Assembly: GCA_963806935.1 (NCBI GenBank)
Contig: CAWEAT010000011.1
Span: 153,949-217,948 of the forward strand
Source: Roseiarcus sp963806935
GTDB taxonomy: Bacteria; Pseudomonadota; Alphaproteobacteria; Rhizobiales; Beijerinckiaceae
DNA length: 64,000 nt
Direction: 5' to 3'
This document shows, piece by piece, positions 54,745 to 64,000 of this stretch. The notes below the pieces were generated by a model. That model searched no databases and had not been told where the DNA came from. It was given only the letters and a program-made list of their open reading frames with translations. The position numbers were made by a program, and so were the translations under genes. Position 1 is the stretch's first letter, and every line of letters starts with the position of its first letter.

Positions 54745-55691
54745 CTGTCGCGCGTCTGCTGTCGAAGGAATGGTCGGCGTTGGCCGCCTGCATCCTGGCG
54801 GGTTTTCTTGTCCTGTCGTTGCTGTCTCCGGCGTTCCTCACCGAGTTCAATCTCTACGTGATGCTACGGTCTTTCTGCGTCGTGCTGGTGGTCGCCTTCG
54901 CCCAGATGCTGACCATAGGCGTCGGGCAGCTCAATCTTTCGATCGGCGCGCTTGGCGGTCTTGTCGCCATCGCCGTGGGCGGCGTCATGGAAAAATTTGG
55001 GTTTCCGATTGCGCTCGCTGTCGGCCTTGGATTGCTGATTGGCGCGGGCGGCGGACTCGCCAACGGGCTGCTCACCGTTCGAACCGGCATCAACGGTTTC
55101 ATCATCACGCTTGCGACCGCCTCTGTCTTCGCCGGGGTTAACCTGGGCCTCACCCGGTCGATCCCGTTCTACAATCTGCCTCCCGCATTCGTCGCTTTCG
55201 GCACAGAGCGTTTCTTCGCCCTGCCCTATCTGTTGGCGCCGCCGCTTTTCGTCGCCGCGGCGCTTGCCTTCTTCCTTGCCCGCACTGTGCCCGGACGCTA
55301 CCTTCTGGCGGTCGGGGGGAACGCTCAGGCCGCCGAACTTTCCGGAATTCCTCGGGATCGAACGATCGTCCTTGCTCACACGCTTTCAGGACTTCTCGCC
55401 GCGGTCGGCGCCATCCTCGCGGTCGCCCAGCTTGGGTCGGCGCAGCCGACCATCGGCGCTGACTGGCTGATCATTTCCTTCGCCGCTCCGATCATCGGGG
55501 GGGCGGCCTTGACCGGGGGGCATATCTCGGTGGCGGCGACGTCGCTGGCTGTCGTGCTGATTGTGCTGATCCAGAATGGGATGGTGCTCGCCAGGGTCGA
55601 TCCGTATTGGGTTGAATTTCTCCTCGGCGCGCTGATTCTTGCGGCGGTCGGCGTCAATCGGCTTCGCGCTGTGCATGCCGAGGCTGCGTGA
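54741..55691 (+). CDS. sugar ABC transporter permease, CUT2 (second)
   Basis: 316 residues, paralogous to the first: FLVLSLLSPAFLTEFNLYVM, AQMLTIGVGQLNLSIGALGG, NGFIITLATASVFAGVNLGL and coupling loop GRYLLAVGGNAQAAELSGIP. The start codon overlaps the previous stop (ATGA), so the two are translationally coupled and should form a heterodimer. The operon is unlike ribose systems in which a single permease forms a homodimer. Confidence 0.9.
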   Translation: MTVARLLSKEWSALAACILAGFLVLSLLSPAFLTEFNLYVMLRSFCVVLVVAFAQMLTIGVGQLNLSIGALGGLVAIAVGGVMEKFGFPIALAVGLGLLIGAGGGLANGLLTVRTGINGFIITLATASVFAGVNLGLTRSIPFYNLPPAFVAFGTERFFALPYLLAPPLFVAAALAFFLARTVPGRYLLAVGGNAQAAELSGIPRDRTIVLAHTLSGLLAAVGAILAVAQLGSAQPTIGADWLIISFAAPIIGGAALTGGHISVAATSLAVVLIVLIQNGMVLARVDPYWVEFLLGALILAAVGVNRLRAVHAEAA

Positions 55692-55695
55692 CGGC

Positions 55696-57237
55696 ATGCG
55701 GTTCTCTGTCGAGAATGTTCGCAAGACCTTTCCAGGCGTCATCGCGCTGGACGGCGTCTCGCTCGACGTCCGGCCGGGAGAGGTCCACGCGCTCGTCGGC
55801 GAGAACGGCGCGGGCAAGTCGACTCTGATCAAGATCGTTACGGGCCTTTATCGTCCCGATGAAGGGCGTCTGCTGATCGATGGCGGTGAGGTTCGCTTCG
55901 CCTCCGCGCGCGGCGCGATCGCCGCCGGCGTCAGCGCGGTCCATCAGGAGCGGAATCTCATTCCGCGCTTCTCGGTGGGCGAGAACATCATGATCGAGCG
56001 CCCGCCCACGCGGCGCGGCTTGATCGACTACCGAGAGGTCCACGCGCAAGCGCGCCGGTTCCTCGACATGATCGATCCGTCGATCGATACGCGAACCGAA
56101 GTCCGTCGCCTCTCGGTGGCGCAGATGCAAATCGTCGAAATCGCCAAGGCGCTGTCCTTCGAGGCGGGCCTGCTTCTCCTCGATGAACCGACTGCCTCGA
56201 TCTCCGGCCACGAGGCTGAAGAGCTCTTCGCCGTGCTGCGGCGGCTAAAGCGCGAAGGCAAGGCGATTGTCTTCGTCAGCCACAAGCTCGAGGAAGTCAC
56301 CGCCGTGTCTGACCGGGTCACGGTGCTGCGCGACGGCAAGGTCGCCATCGCAGGCGAGCCGATCGAGACGATGGACCGCAGCCGAATCGTCTCGGCGATG
56401 ATCGGACGCGAGGAGCGCGTCGCGGATATGGGCAGTCGCTCAACCGTGTCCATGGAGCCAGTCCTCGAAGCAGGCGAGATCGCGACCGCGCTCGGTCACC
56501 GCAACGTCAGCTTTACTCTGCACAAGGGTGAGATCCTTGGCCTCTACGGCCTTGTCGGAGCTGGGCGCACGGAGCTCGCTCGCGCGCTGATCGGCGACGC
56601 GCGCATCACGGCCGGGGTCCTTCGTCTCAAAGGGACGCCGGTCGCAATTGACAACGTGTCCCACGCCATCCGGAGGCTTGGGATCGGCTATATCTCCGAG
56701 GATCGCAAGGGCGAAGGGCTGATCCTCGCCCACCCTGTCCGCTCGAACGTCGCGATCACGGTCTGGCGCCGCATCCGTTCCAGATTGGGCCTCTTATGGC
56801 GGAGAAGCGAGATTGAGGTCGCCGAGCCGCTGGCGCGAAAGCTCGAGATCAGAACGCCGTCGCTGGAGCAGACGGTCGGCAAGCTCTCCGGAGGCAATCA
56901 GCAGAAGGTCTCGATCGCCAAATGGCTCGCTGCTGGAGTCGAGATCCTCATCATCGATGAACCGACAGTCGGCATCGACATCAAGACCAAGACGGCCATC
57001 CACGAACTGATTGCAGAGATCACGCGCGGGGGCGTTTCGGTCCTGCTCATCTCGAGCGACATGCCGGAAATGATCACGCTCGCCGATCGAATTCTCGTCA
57101 TGCGCAACTTTTCCATCGCCGGCGCGATCGAAAACAACCGGCGCTACGAGCCCATGAGCCGACAGATCATGAGTCTCATCCATGGCGTCGAAGCGGGCGA
57201 AGGGGCTAACGCCGTGCGCGAGGCGGCCAATGGCTAA
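55696..57237 (+). CDS. sugar ABC transporter ATP-binding protein, CUT2 (two nucleotide-binding domains)
   Basis: 513 residues. Domain 1: Walker A ALVGENGAGKSTLIKIVTG, signature LSVAQMQIVEIAKALS, Walker B GLLLLDEPTASI. Domain 2: degenerate Walker A LYGLVGAGRTELARAL, signature LSGGNQQKVSIAKWL, Walker B ILIIDEPTVGIDIKTK. This RbsA/XylG-like layout, with a modified second site, is normal for the class. ATG 55696 is chosen to start at MRFSVENVRKTF; an in-frame ATG at 55675 would overlap the permease. Completes the binding protein, two-permease, ATPase operon; no sugar kinase follows. Confidence 0.92.
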   Translation: MRFSVENVRKTFPGVIALDGVSLDVRPGEVHALVGENGAGKSTLIKIVTGLYRPDEGRLLIDGGEVRFASARGAIAAGVSAVHQERNLIPRFSVGENIMIERPPTRRGLIDYREVHAQARRFLDMIDPSIDTRTEVRRLSVAQMQIVEIAKALSFEAGLLLLDEPTASISGHEAEELFAVLRRLKREGKAIVFVSHKLEEVTAVSDRVTVLRDGKVAIAGEPIETMDRSRIVSAMIGREERVADMGSRSTVSMEPVLEAGEIATALGHRNVSFTLHKGEILGLYGLVGAGRTELARALIGDARITAGVLRLKGTPVAIDNVSHAIRRLGIGYISEDRKGEGLILAHPVRSNVAITVWRRIRSRLGLLWRRSEIEVAEPLARKLEIRTPSLEQTVGKLSGGNQQKVSIAKWLAAGVEILIIDEPTVGIDIKTKTAIHELIAEITRGGVSVLLISSDMPEMITLADRILVMRNFSIAGAIENNRRYEPMSRQIMSLIHGVEAGEGANAVREAANG

Positions 57238-57250
57238 GACCAGCCGAGTT

Positions 57251-57405
57251 GAGCTATGGGATCGACTCTAACGCTTGGCGCCCGGGTCTGACGGCGGCGA
57301 TGATTTTGTCGGGATCGGCGACGCATTGGAAGGGCTTGAGCGGGCGTTGTGGTCATCGAGGAAGCGGTTGATGGCGGCCTGGAGATCTGTGACGGATCGA
57401 AACAC
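57251..57405 (-). pseudogene. IS630-family transposase C-terminal fragment
   Basis: Minus-strand reading RSVTDLQAAINRFLDDHNA then, after a frame slip, LKPFQCVADPDKIIAAVRPG and RQALESIP before a stop at 57251. This is the C-terminal end of an IS630 transposase. It is not the missing half of the fragment in the kinase gene in any demonstrable way; no inverted ends were seen. Confidence 0.7.
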
Positions 57406-57445
57406 GCCGCGAGCCGCTGAGCTCACTCAAGACGGCGAGAACTGC

Positions 57446-57479
57446 GCGCAGAGGCTCGACGTGGTTCGAGCCTCTGCGC
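57446..57479 (-). terminator. strong hairpin after the branched-chain binding protein gene
   Basis: GCGCAGAGGCTCGA (57446-57459), six-base loop, TCGAGCCTCTGCGC (57466-57479): a perfect 14-bp stem, 24 bases beyond the stop of the minus-strand gene at 57503. No T tract follows, so it may act as a 3' stabilising hairpin as much as a terminator. Confidence 0.65.
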
Positions 57480-57502
57480 CGTGGCGCTCTCGCCGGATTC
57501 TC

Positions 57503-58713
57503 CTATTTCTTGACCAGGGGACAGGCGGAATCCGCGAGCTTGCCGAACGCGTCTTCGCCCTTCATCGTCTTGAGGATCTTGTAGAAGTCCCATTCGCCCT
57601 TCAATTCGGCCGGCGTTTTGACCTGAACGATGTACATGTCGTGCTCGAGCAGGCCATCGGGACGGATCACGCCGTCTTTGACGAAGATGTCGTTGATCTT
57701 CGTCTTCTTCAGTTGTTCCATAACCTTATCGGAATCGGTCGAGCCAACCGCCTTGACCGCATTGAGGTAGGCGAGCGTCGCGGAATAGTACGCGGCTTGG
57801 GAGAAGGTCGGCATCTTCTTCGTCTTTTCGAAGAACCGGTTGGCGAAGCTCGCGCGTCGTGTCGTCCATGTTCCAGTACCACGCGGTGGTCAGCACCAGC
57901 CCTTGCGCGATATCAAGACCGACCGCGTGAACGTCGGTGAGGAACACCAAGAGCGCGGCGGGCCTCATCGTCTTGGTGAGGCCGAATTCGGACGCCGCCT
58001 TGAGCGAGTTTTGCGTGTCGGCGCCGGCGTTGGCGAGGCCAAGCACCTGCGCGCCCGAGCCCTGCGCCTGGAGAAGATAGGAAGAGAAGTCCGAAGTCCC
58101 AAGGGGCACGCGGACGTCGCCCACCACGCTTCCCCCGCCTGCCTTGACGACCTCCGTGGCGCCCGCTTCCAGTTGCTTCCCGAAAGCGTAGTCCGCGGTG
58201 AGGAAGAACCAGCTCTTGCCGCCCTGTTCGACGAATGGTTTTCGCCGTGCCGTTGGCAAGCGCGGTCGTGTCGTAGCCGTAGTGGATCGTATAGGGCGTG
58301 CAGTCCTTGCCGGTCAGCGACGCCGCGGCCGCGCCGATGGCGATGAAGGGGACCTTTTTCTCCTTGGCCGCGGCGGACATCGCGAGGCTGACGCCGGAGT
58401 TGGACCCGCCGAGCAGCATCGTCATGCCGTCCGTGTCGGCCCATTCGCGCAGCTTCTCTGCCCCGAGAGCCGGCTTGTTCTGGTGGTCGAACGTCAGAAC
58501 CTCGATCGGCTTGCCGAGCGCGGTTCCGCCAAAATCAGCGATCGCCATCTTGATCGCCTCGATCCCGCCGGCGCCGATGACGTCGGCGTAGGGGCCCGAC
58601 ATGTCGTCGATGTCGCCGATCACGACCTTGTCGGCCGCGGCCGAGGCTGCGCTGGCGGCAAGCGACGCGCACAGCGCCCCCGCAACCATCAATGTCCGTC
58701 TGAGTGATTTCAT
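57503..58713 (-). CDS. branched-chain amino acid-type ABC substrate-binding protein, two frame breaks
   Basis: About 403 residues when frames are joined. Signal peptide MKSLRRTLMVAGALCASLAA; type 1 binding fold of the LivJ class: KVVIGDIDDMSGPYADVIGA, GGIEAIKMAIADFGG, MLLGGSNSGVSLAMSAAAKE, then after an extra base near 58237 KSWFFLTADYAFGKQLEAGA, VLGLANAGADTQNSLKAA, and after another near 57852 FANRFFEKTKKMPTFSQAAY and YIVQVKTPAELKGEWDFYKI. All landmarks are in order. It is an orphan with no Liv permease or ATPase nearby. Single-base errors are as likely as decay. Confidence 0.82.
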
Positions 58714-58864
58714 TCCATTCCTCCCGATTCACGGTTCGTTCGTCCGGCAGCGCTCCGCCGGAGCCCCTGCAAACATAATGCTTGGGGCTGCAGCGCATGG
58801 CAACTTGCGCTTTAGTCGAAAGCCGCCCTTGGCTCGCCCGCGGCCCCGCGCTTATAAATCGATC

Positions 58865-59536
58865 ATGGCGCGAAGAGAGGCCCGGCAGGCGAGGGCGGCG
58901 AGGACCGAGGCGATCTTCGAGCGATTGGCGGCCGCCAATCCCGCGCCGAAGGGCGAGCTCCAATATGTCAATCCCTTCACGCTCCTCGTGGCGGTGGTGT
59001 TGTCGGCGCAGGCGACCGACGCTGGCGTCAACAGGGCGACGCCGGCGCTGTTCGCCATCGCCGACACGCCGGAGAAGATGGCGGCGCTCGGCGAGGAGCG
59101 GCTCGCCGAACGAATCAAGACCATCGGGCTCTATCGAACCAAGGCCAGGAACGTCATTGCGCTTTCGCGCGCGATCGTCGAACGGCACGGCGGTCAGACG
59201 CCGCGCGACCGCGAGGCGCTGGAGGCGTTGCCCGGCGTTGGCCGCAAGACCGCGAATGTGGTGCTCAACACCGTCTTCGGGGAGCCGACGCTGGCCGTCG
59301 ACACCCACGTCTTCCGCGTCGCCAACCGCCTAGGCGTCGCTCCCGGGAAAACGCCGCGCGAGGTCGAGGATGAACTCATGCGGGTCATCCCGGAGCGCTT
59401 TCTGCCACACGCCCATCACTGGCTGATCCTGCATGGGCGCTACATATGCATGGCCCGCAAACCCCGGTGCGGCGTTTGCGCGCTGGTCGATCTCTGCCCA
59501 TACGAACCGAAAAGCCTGCCCATCGTCGGCGGCTGA
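58865..59536 (+). CDS. nth: endonuclease III
   Basis: 223 residues. Base-excision DNA glycosylase/AP lyase for oxidised pyrimidines. LLVAVVLSAQATDAGVNRAT is the family signature; helix-hairpin-helix LPGVGRKTANVVLN contains the catalytic Lys (near residue 126); Asp is in LAVDTHVFRVANRLG; the iron-sulfur cluster cysteines are C-MARKPR-C-GV-C-ALVDL-C near the end. ATG 58865 begins a normal N-terminus; the longer open frame upstream is ignored. Intact. Confidence 0.95.
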   Translation: MARREARQARAARTEAIFERLAAANPAPKGELQYVNPFTLLVAVVLSAQATDAGVNRATPALFAIADTPEKMAALGEERLAERIKTIGLYRTKARNVIALSRAIVERHGGQTPRDREALEALPGVGRKTANVVLNTVFGEPTLAVDTHVFRVANRLGVAPGKTPREVEDELMRVIPERFLPHAHHWLILHGRYICMARKPRCGVCALVDLCPYEPKSLPIVGG

Positions 59537-59673
59537 CGCGCGCGAACGCCCGCGTCACGCGGTCAGGCCTCGACCCGGGGGACCGCCCTGAAGCCCGCGC
59601 CTTGCTTTCCGCAGCAAAACGTGGGCGCAAACCTTGCCCCCTGACGCGGCGACCGGATAGAGATTCGATCTCC

Positions 59674-62179
59674 ATGTTCGACATCGTCCTGCTTCTGGCC
59701 GTCTTCGCGACTTTGCTGGTGGTCGTCGCCGTCTCCCAGCCGGTGGCGGTGCGCCTCAAGCTCGCCCCGGTGGTGCTGCTCGCCGTCATCGGGGTGGCGA
59801 TCGGCGCTGTCTCCATTGTCCTGCTGCGCACGCCGCTCAGCAACCGCTTCGACAGCGTCGCCTCGCTGTTCGCCGACCTGCCGGTCGGCGCCGAGACCTT
59901 CATTTATGTCTTTCTGCCGCTGCTCGTCTTCGAGGGCGCGATCACGGCCGACGTGCGCAGGATGCTCGAGGACGCCGCCCCGATCCTCATGCTGGCGGTC
60001 GTCGCCACTGTCGTGTGCACCGCGGTGGTCGGGATCGCCCTCTGGCCGCTTGCCGGCCTGCCGCTGGTGGTCTGCCTGCTGCTCGGCTCGGTCGTGGCGA
60101 CCACCGATCCGGCCGCGGTCATCGCCGTGTTCCGCGACGTGGGCGCAGCGGCGCGCCTGACCCGCCTCGTCGAGGGCGAGGCTCTTCTCAACGACGCCGC
60201 GGCGATCGTCATGTTCACGGTGCTGCTTGGCATGATCGTCTCCGGACAACAGCCGGATTTCGTCGGCGGCGCCGCCCAATTCCTGCTCTCCTTCTTTGGC
60301 GGAGCCGCCTTGGGCCTGCTGGCGGGGCGGGCGCTGTTGCAGCTCATACCCTGGACCCGCGACGATCGGCTGGCCGAAGCAACCCTGACCGTCGCGCTTC
60401 CCTATCTCGTTTTCATCGCCGCCGAGCATCTTCTCCATGTTTCCGGCGTCGTCGCCGTCCTGTGCTCCGGATTGACCGTCAGCGCTTTCGGGCGATCGCG
60501 CATCACGCCCTACAATTGGTCGTTCATCGTCGATCTCTGGGCCCAGATCGCCTTCTGGGCGCATTCGCTGGTGTTCGTGCTGGCTTCGATACTGGTGCCG
60601 AAGCTTCTGCTCGACATGCAGTTCCACGATGTCATGCTGATCGCGGCGCTGATCGTGGCGGTGTTCGCGGCCCGGCTCCTGGTGCTGTTCCTGCTCCTGC
60701 CGCTGCTCGAGCCTCGCCAAGCTCACCCAGCCGATCAGCACCGCCTACAAGCTCGCCATCGCATGGGGCGGCCTGCGCGGCGCGTTGACCCTGGTGCTGG
60801 CGCTGGCCGTCACCGAAAACCCGGCGCTGACGCCCGAGATACAAAAATTCGTGGCGGTGCTCGCCACCGGCCTCGTGCTGTTCACGCTGCTCGTCAACGG
60901 AACGACGCTGCGCTTCGTGATCCGCCTCCTGGGTCTTGATCGTCTGTCGCCAGTCGACCAGGCGTTGCGCGACCGGGTGCTGGCGCTCTCCTATGCGGAG
61001 ATCGGCGAGACCATTCGTTCGATGGCGAGCGAGCACGAAATCTCGCCTTCGGCGATCGCGAGCGCGCTTGCGCCCTACGAGACCGGAATGGCGGCGGCAA
61101 ACTCCCCCGGCGGCGCCGAGGCGGGGCTCACCGATCACCAGCGCCTGGCCATCGGCTTGGTGGCGCTCGGCAATCAGGAGCGGATGCTGGCGCTCGAGAT
61201 CATGGCCGAGCGAGCCGCCTCGCCCGTCACCGTGCAAGCGCTGCTTAGAAACGCGGAAGCCCTGGGCGAGGGCGCGAGGAGCAACGGGCGGCTCGGCTAC
61301 CAGCGCAGCGCCGAAGCGGCGCTCGCCTTTCCGCTTTCGTTCGCCGCCGCCTATTTCCTCTATCGCCGCCTCGGCGTCGTGCGCTTTCTCGCCGACCGGC
61401 TCGGCGACCGGTTCGAGATGCTGCTCGTGACGCGCCTGCTCATCCAGGAGCTGATGGGCGCGCACGCGGTCAGGTCACGCTCGATCTTCGGCGAGCGGGT
61501 GGTCGAGCTCATCGACGCCATCCTCAAGGTTCGCCTCAAGGGCGCCACAGCCGCGCTCGACGCGCTGCGGCGGCAATATCCTCAATATGCGGCGGCTCTC
61601 GAAGCCCGATTTTTGCGTCAATCGGCGATGCGGCGCGAGATGGGGCGCTATGACGCCCTGTTCCAGGAAGGCCTGATCGCCGCCGAGGTTTACGAAGACC
61701 TCAAGGGCAGCGTCGCGGACAAAACGAGGGAGACCCGGCCTCGCTTCGACCTTGGCCTCGACACCCGCGAACTCATCGGACGCCTCGACCTGTTCGCCGC
61801 TCTAAACGACCAGCAGCTCGCGCGGGTGCAGAAGCTGCTCAGGCCCCGGTTCGCCGTGCCGCGCGAATTGATCGTGCGGGAGGGCGAGCGGGGCGACGCC
61901 TGCTATTTCATCGCCTCGGGCGCCGCCGAGGTCGTCTTTCCCGGCCGCCGCATTCCGCTTGGCAGCGGCGACCTGTTCGGCGAAATGGCGCTATTGACCG
62001 GCATGACGCGGCAAGCCGACGTCGTCGCCATGACCTATTGCCGGCTGCTCGTGCTCCGCAAGGTCGATTTCGACCGGTTCATGGACGACAATCGCGACAT
62101 CCGTCACGTCATCCACACGATCGCCGAGTCGCGCTCGTCGATGAACCTCTCGGACGAAACGAGGGCGGGCCTCGCTTGA
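59674..62179 (+). CDS. NhaP-type Na+/H+ antiporter with C-terminal cyclic nucleotide-binding domain, one frameshift
   Basis: About 835 residues when joined. Membrane part (residues 1-about 400) has some twelve helices with FLPLLVFEGAITADVRRML, SVVATTDPAAVIAVFRDVGA and LVEGEALLNDAAAIVMFTVL, the CPA1 ion-site signatures. The frame breaks near 60710; the continuation reads KLTQPISTAYKLAIAWGGLR, GALTLVLALAVTENPAL. The cytoplasmic tail ends in a cNMP-binding domain: LFAALNDQQLARVQKLLRPR, GERGDACYFIASGAAEVVFP, GSGDLFGEMALLTGMTRQAD. This layout is that of the plant SOS1-like/bacterial long antiporters, likely gated by cyclic nucleotide. The break is a single base. Confidence 0.88.
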
Positions 62180-62189
62180 GTTTAAGTCG

Positions 62190-62535
62190 TGGCGCCGAGC
62201 CAGGAACCGGTCTCCCCCGCGAATGGCGTGCGGCGTCGCGCGCGCGCTGCGCCAGCCAAAGGTCGGGCGCGAAAATGCGCTCCAGCTCAGCGTCACCGCG
62301 GACCTCGCGCGCGACGTCCCGGCAGACCCGGCCGAGATAAGTCCGGATGGTCCTTAAGCTCCGGTTGGCGCGCTCGAACTGTTTGGCCATAGGATCGCGA
62401 TGGGCGTAGCGCTGATGGGCGATAAGCGCCAGCTTGCTGACCCGCTCATAGGACTGGCGCAGCGGCGCGCCGGTCTTCTTCGCCAGCCGCACCAGGTGCT
62501 CGCGCGCCCGGTGCATGAGCTTGGCGCCGGTCGGG
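62190..62535 (-). pseudogene. IS5-like transposase fragment
   Basis: Minus-strand reading MHRAREHLVRLAKKTGAPLR, QSYERVSKLALIAHQRYAHR and RSLRTIRTYLGRVCRDVARE matches an internal part of IS5/IS1182-type transposases (…LRQSY.RV.K.A……YAHA.QFKRA.R.LR.LRT.LGRV.RD…). Neither end of the transposase is present and no inverted repeats were seen. It lies between the antiporter and the ATPase gene. Confidence 0.72.
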
Positions 62536-62633
62536 CGGTTTGATCAAGCTCAATCACAAGGCGGCGCCCAGGGCCTATCCTAATTCCCACAGGCCCTGAA
62601 GCCCGTCTCCGCATATTGCGATCGGACATTTTC

Positions 62634-64000
<1,367 letters not shown>

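Overview
The window is GC-rich DNA from a probable alphaproteobacterium, most likely Hyphomicrobiales. This rests on protein resemblance (DnaE1, GroEL, BigR-type ArsR regulator, tRNA-Gln), on two direct-repeat GAAC-N7-GAAC boxes of the alphaproteobacterial LexA type, and on a CIRCE element before groESL. No 16S gene is present, so the genus cannot be named.

Layout. 1-5.2 kb: tail of a 'translational machinery' protein, a glutathione S-transferase, a LexA-box promoter driving a 35-aa hydrophobic protein, dnaE (one frameshift) and tRNA-Gln. 5.3-8.3 kb: a decayed tyrosine integrase next to the tRNA, split by an IS481 fragment. 8.3-16 kb: four tandem, mostly ATGA-coupled ABC_sub_bind lipoprotein/periplasmic binding proteins, then a sensor histidine kinase (split by an IS630 fragment) and a CheY-like regulator. 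16.2-21.5 kb: a 2650-bp IS91-type element with its own tyrosine recombinase, present twice head to tail with no spacer. 21.5-26.1 kb: wreckage (DUF1254, IS481, IS256 and NUDIX fragments) bracketed by two near-identical 1382-bp IS3 copies.

26.1-36.9 kb is a sulfur island: persulfide sensor BigR, YeiH exporter, DsrE2, TusA, a Tat-exported unknown, a solute-binding protein, a YeeE/YedE transporter, a pentaheme cytochrome that joins a triheme module to a TsdA-like thiosulfate dehydrogenase, a TauE/SafE exporter and sulfide:quinone reductase. A RuBisCO/epimerase chimera and a rhodanese remnant are debris of the same sort of lithotrophic gene set. The parts suggest uptake and periplasmic oxidation of sulfide and thiosulfate with cytoplasmic sulfane-sulfur handling by TusA/DsrE2, switched by BigR.

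36.9-40.6 kb: IS1595 and IS21 elements, both with target duplications. 40.6-52.5 kb: groESL, a HWE kinase with a response regulator split by ISAs1, a KamA-family radical SAM enzyme, phased AAACG repeats, an orphan SOS promoter, a second ISAs1, a MarR-GNAT fusion and a decayed plasmid RepA. 52.6-57.2 kb: a complete CUT2-type sugar ABC operon. 57.2-64 kb: IS630 debris, a branched-chain amino acid binding protein, nth, an NhaP-type antiporter with a cyclic-nucleotide domain, an IS5-like fragment, and the first gene (beta subunit) of what looks like an alternative (N-type) F1F0 ATPase.

A caution for all readers: single-base frame breaks occur in otherwise intact genes, including essential dnaE. 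Some may be sequencing errors, so 'pseudogene' calls based only on frameshifts are provisional; those based on IS interruption or truncation are firmer.
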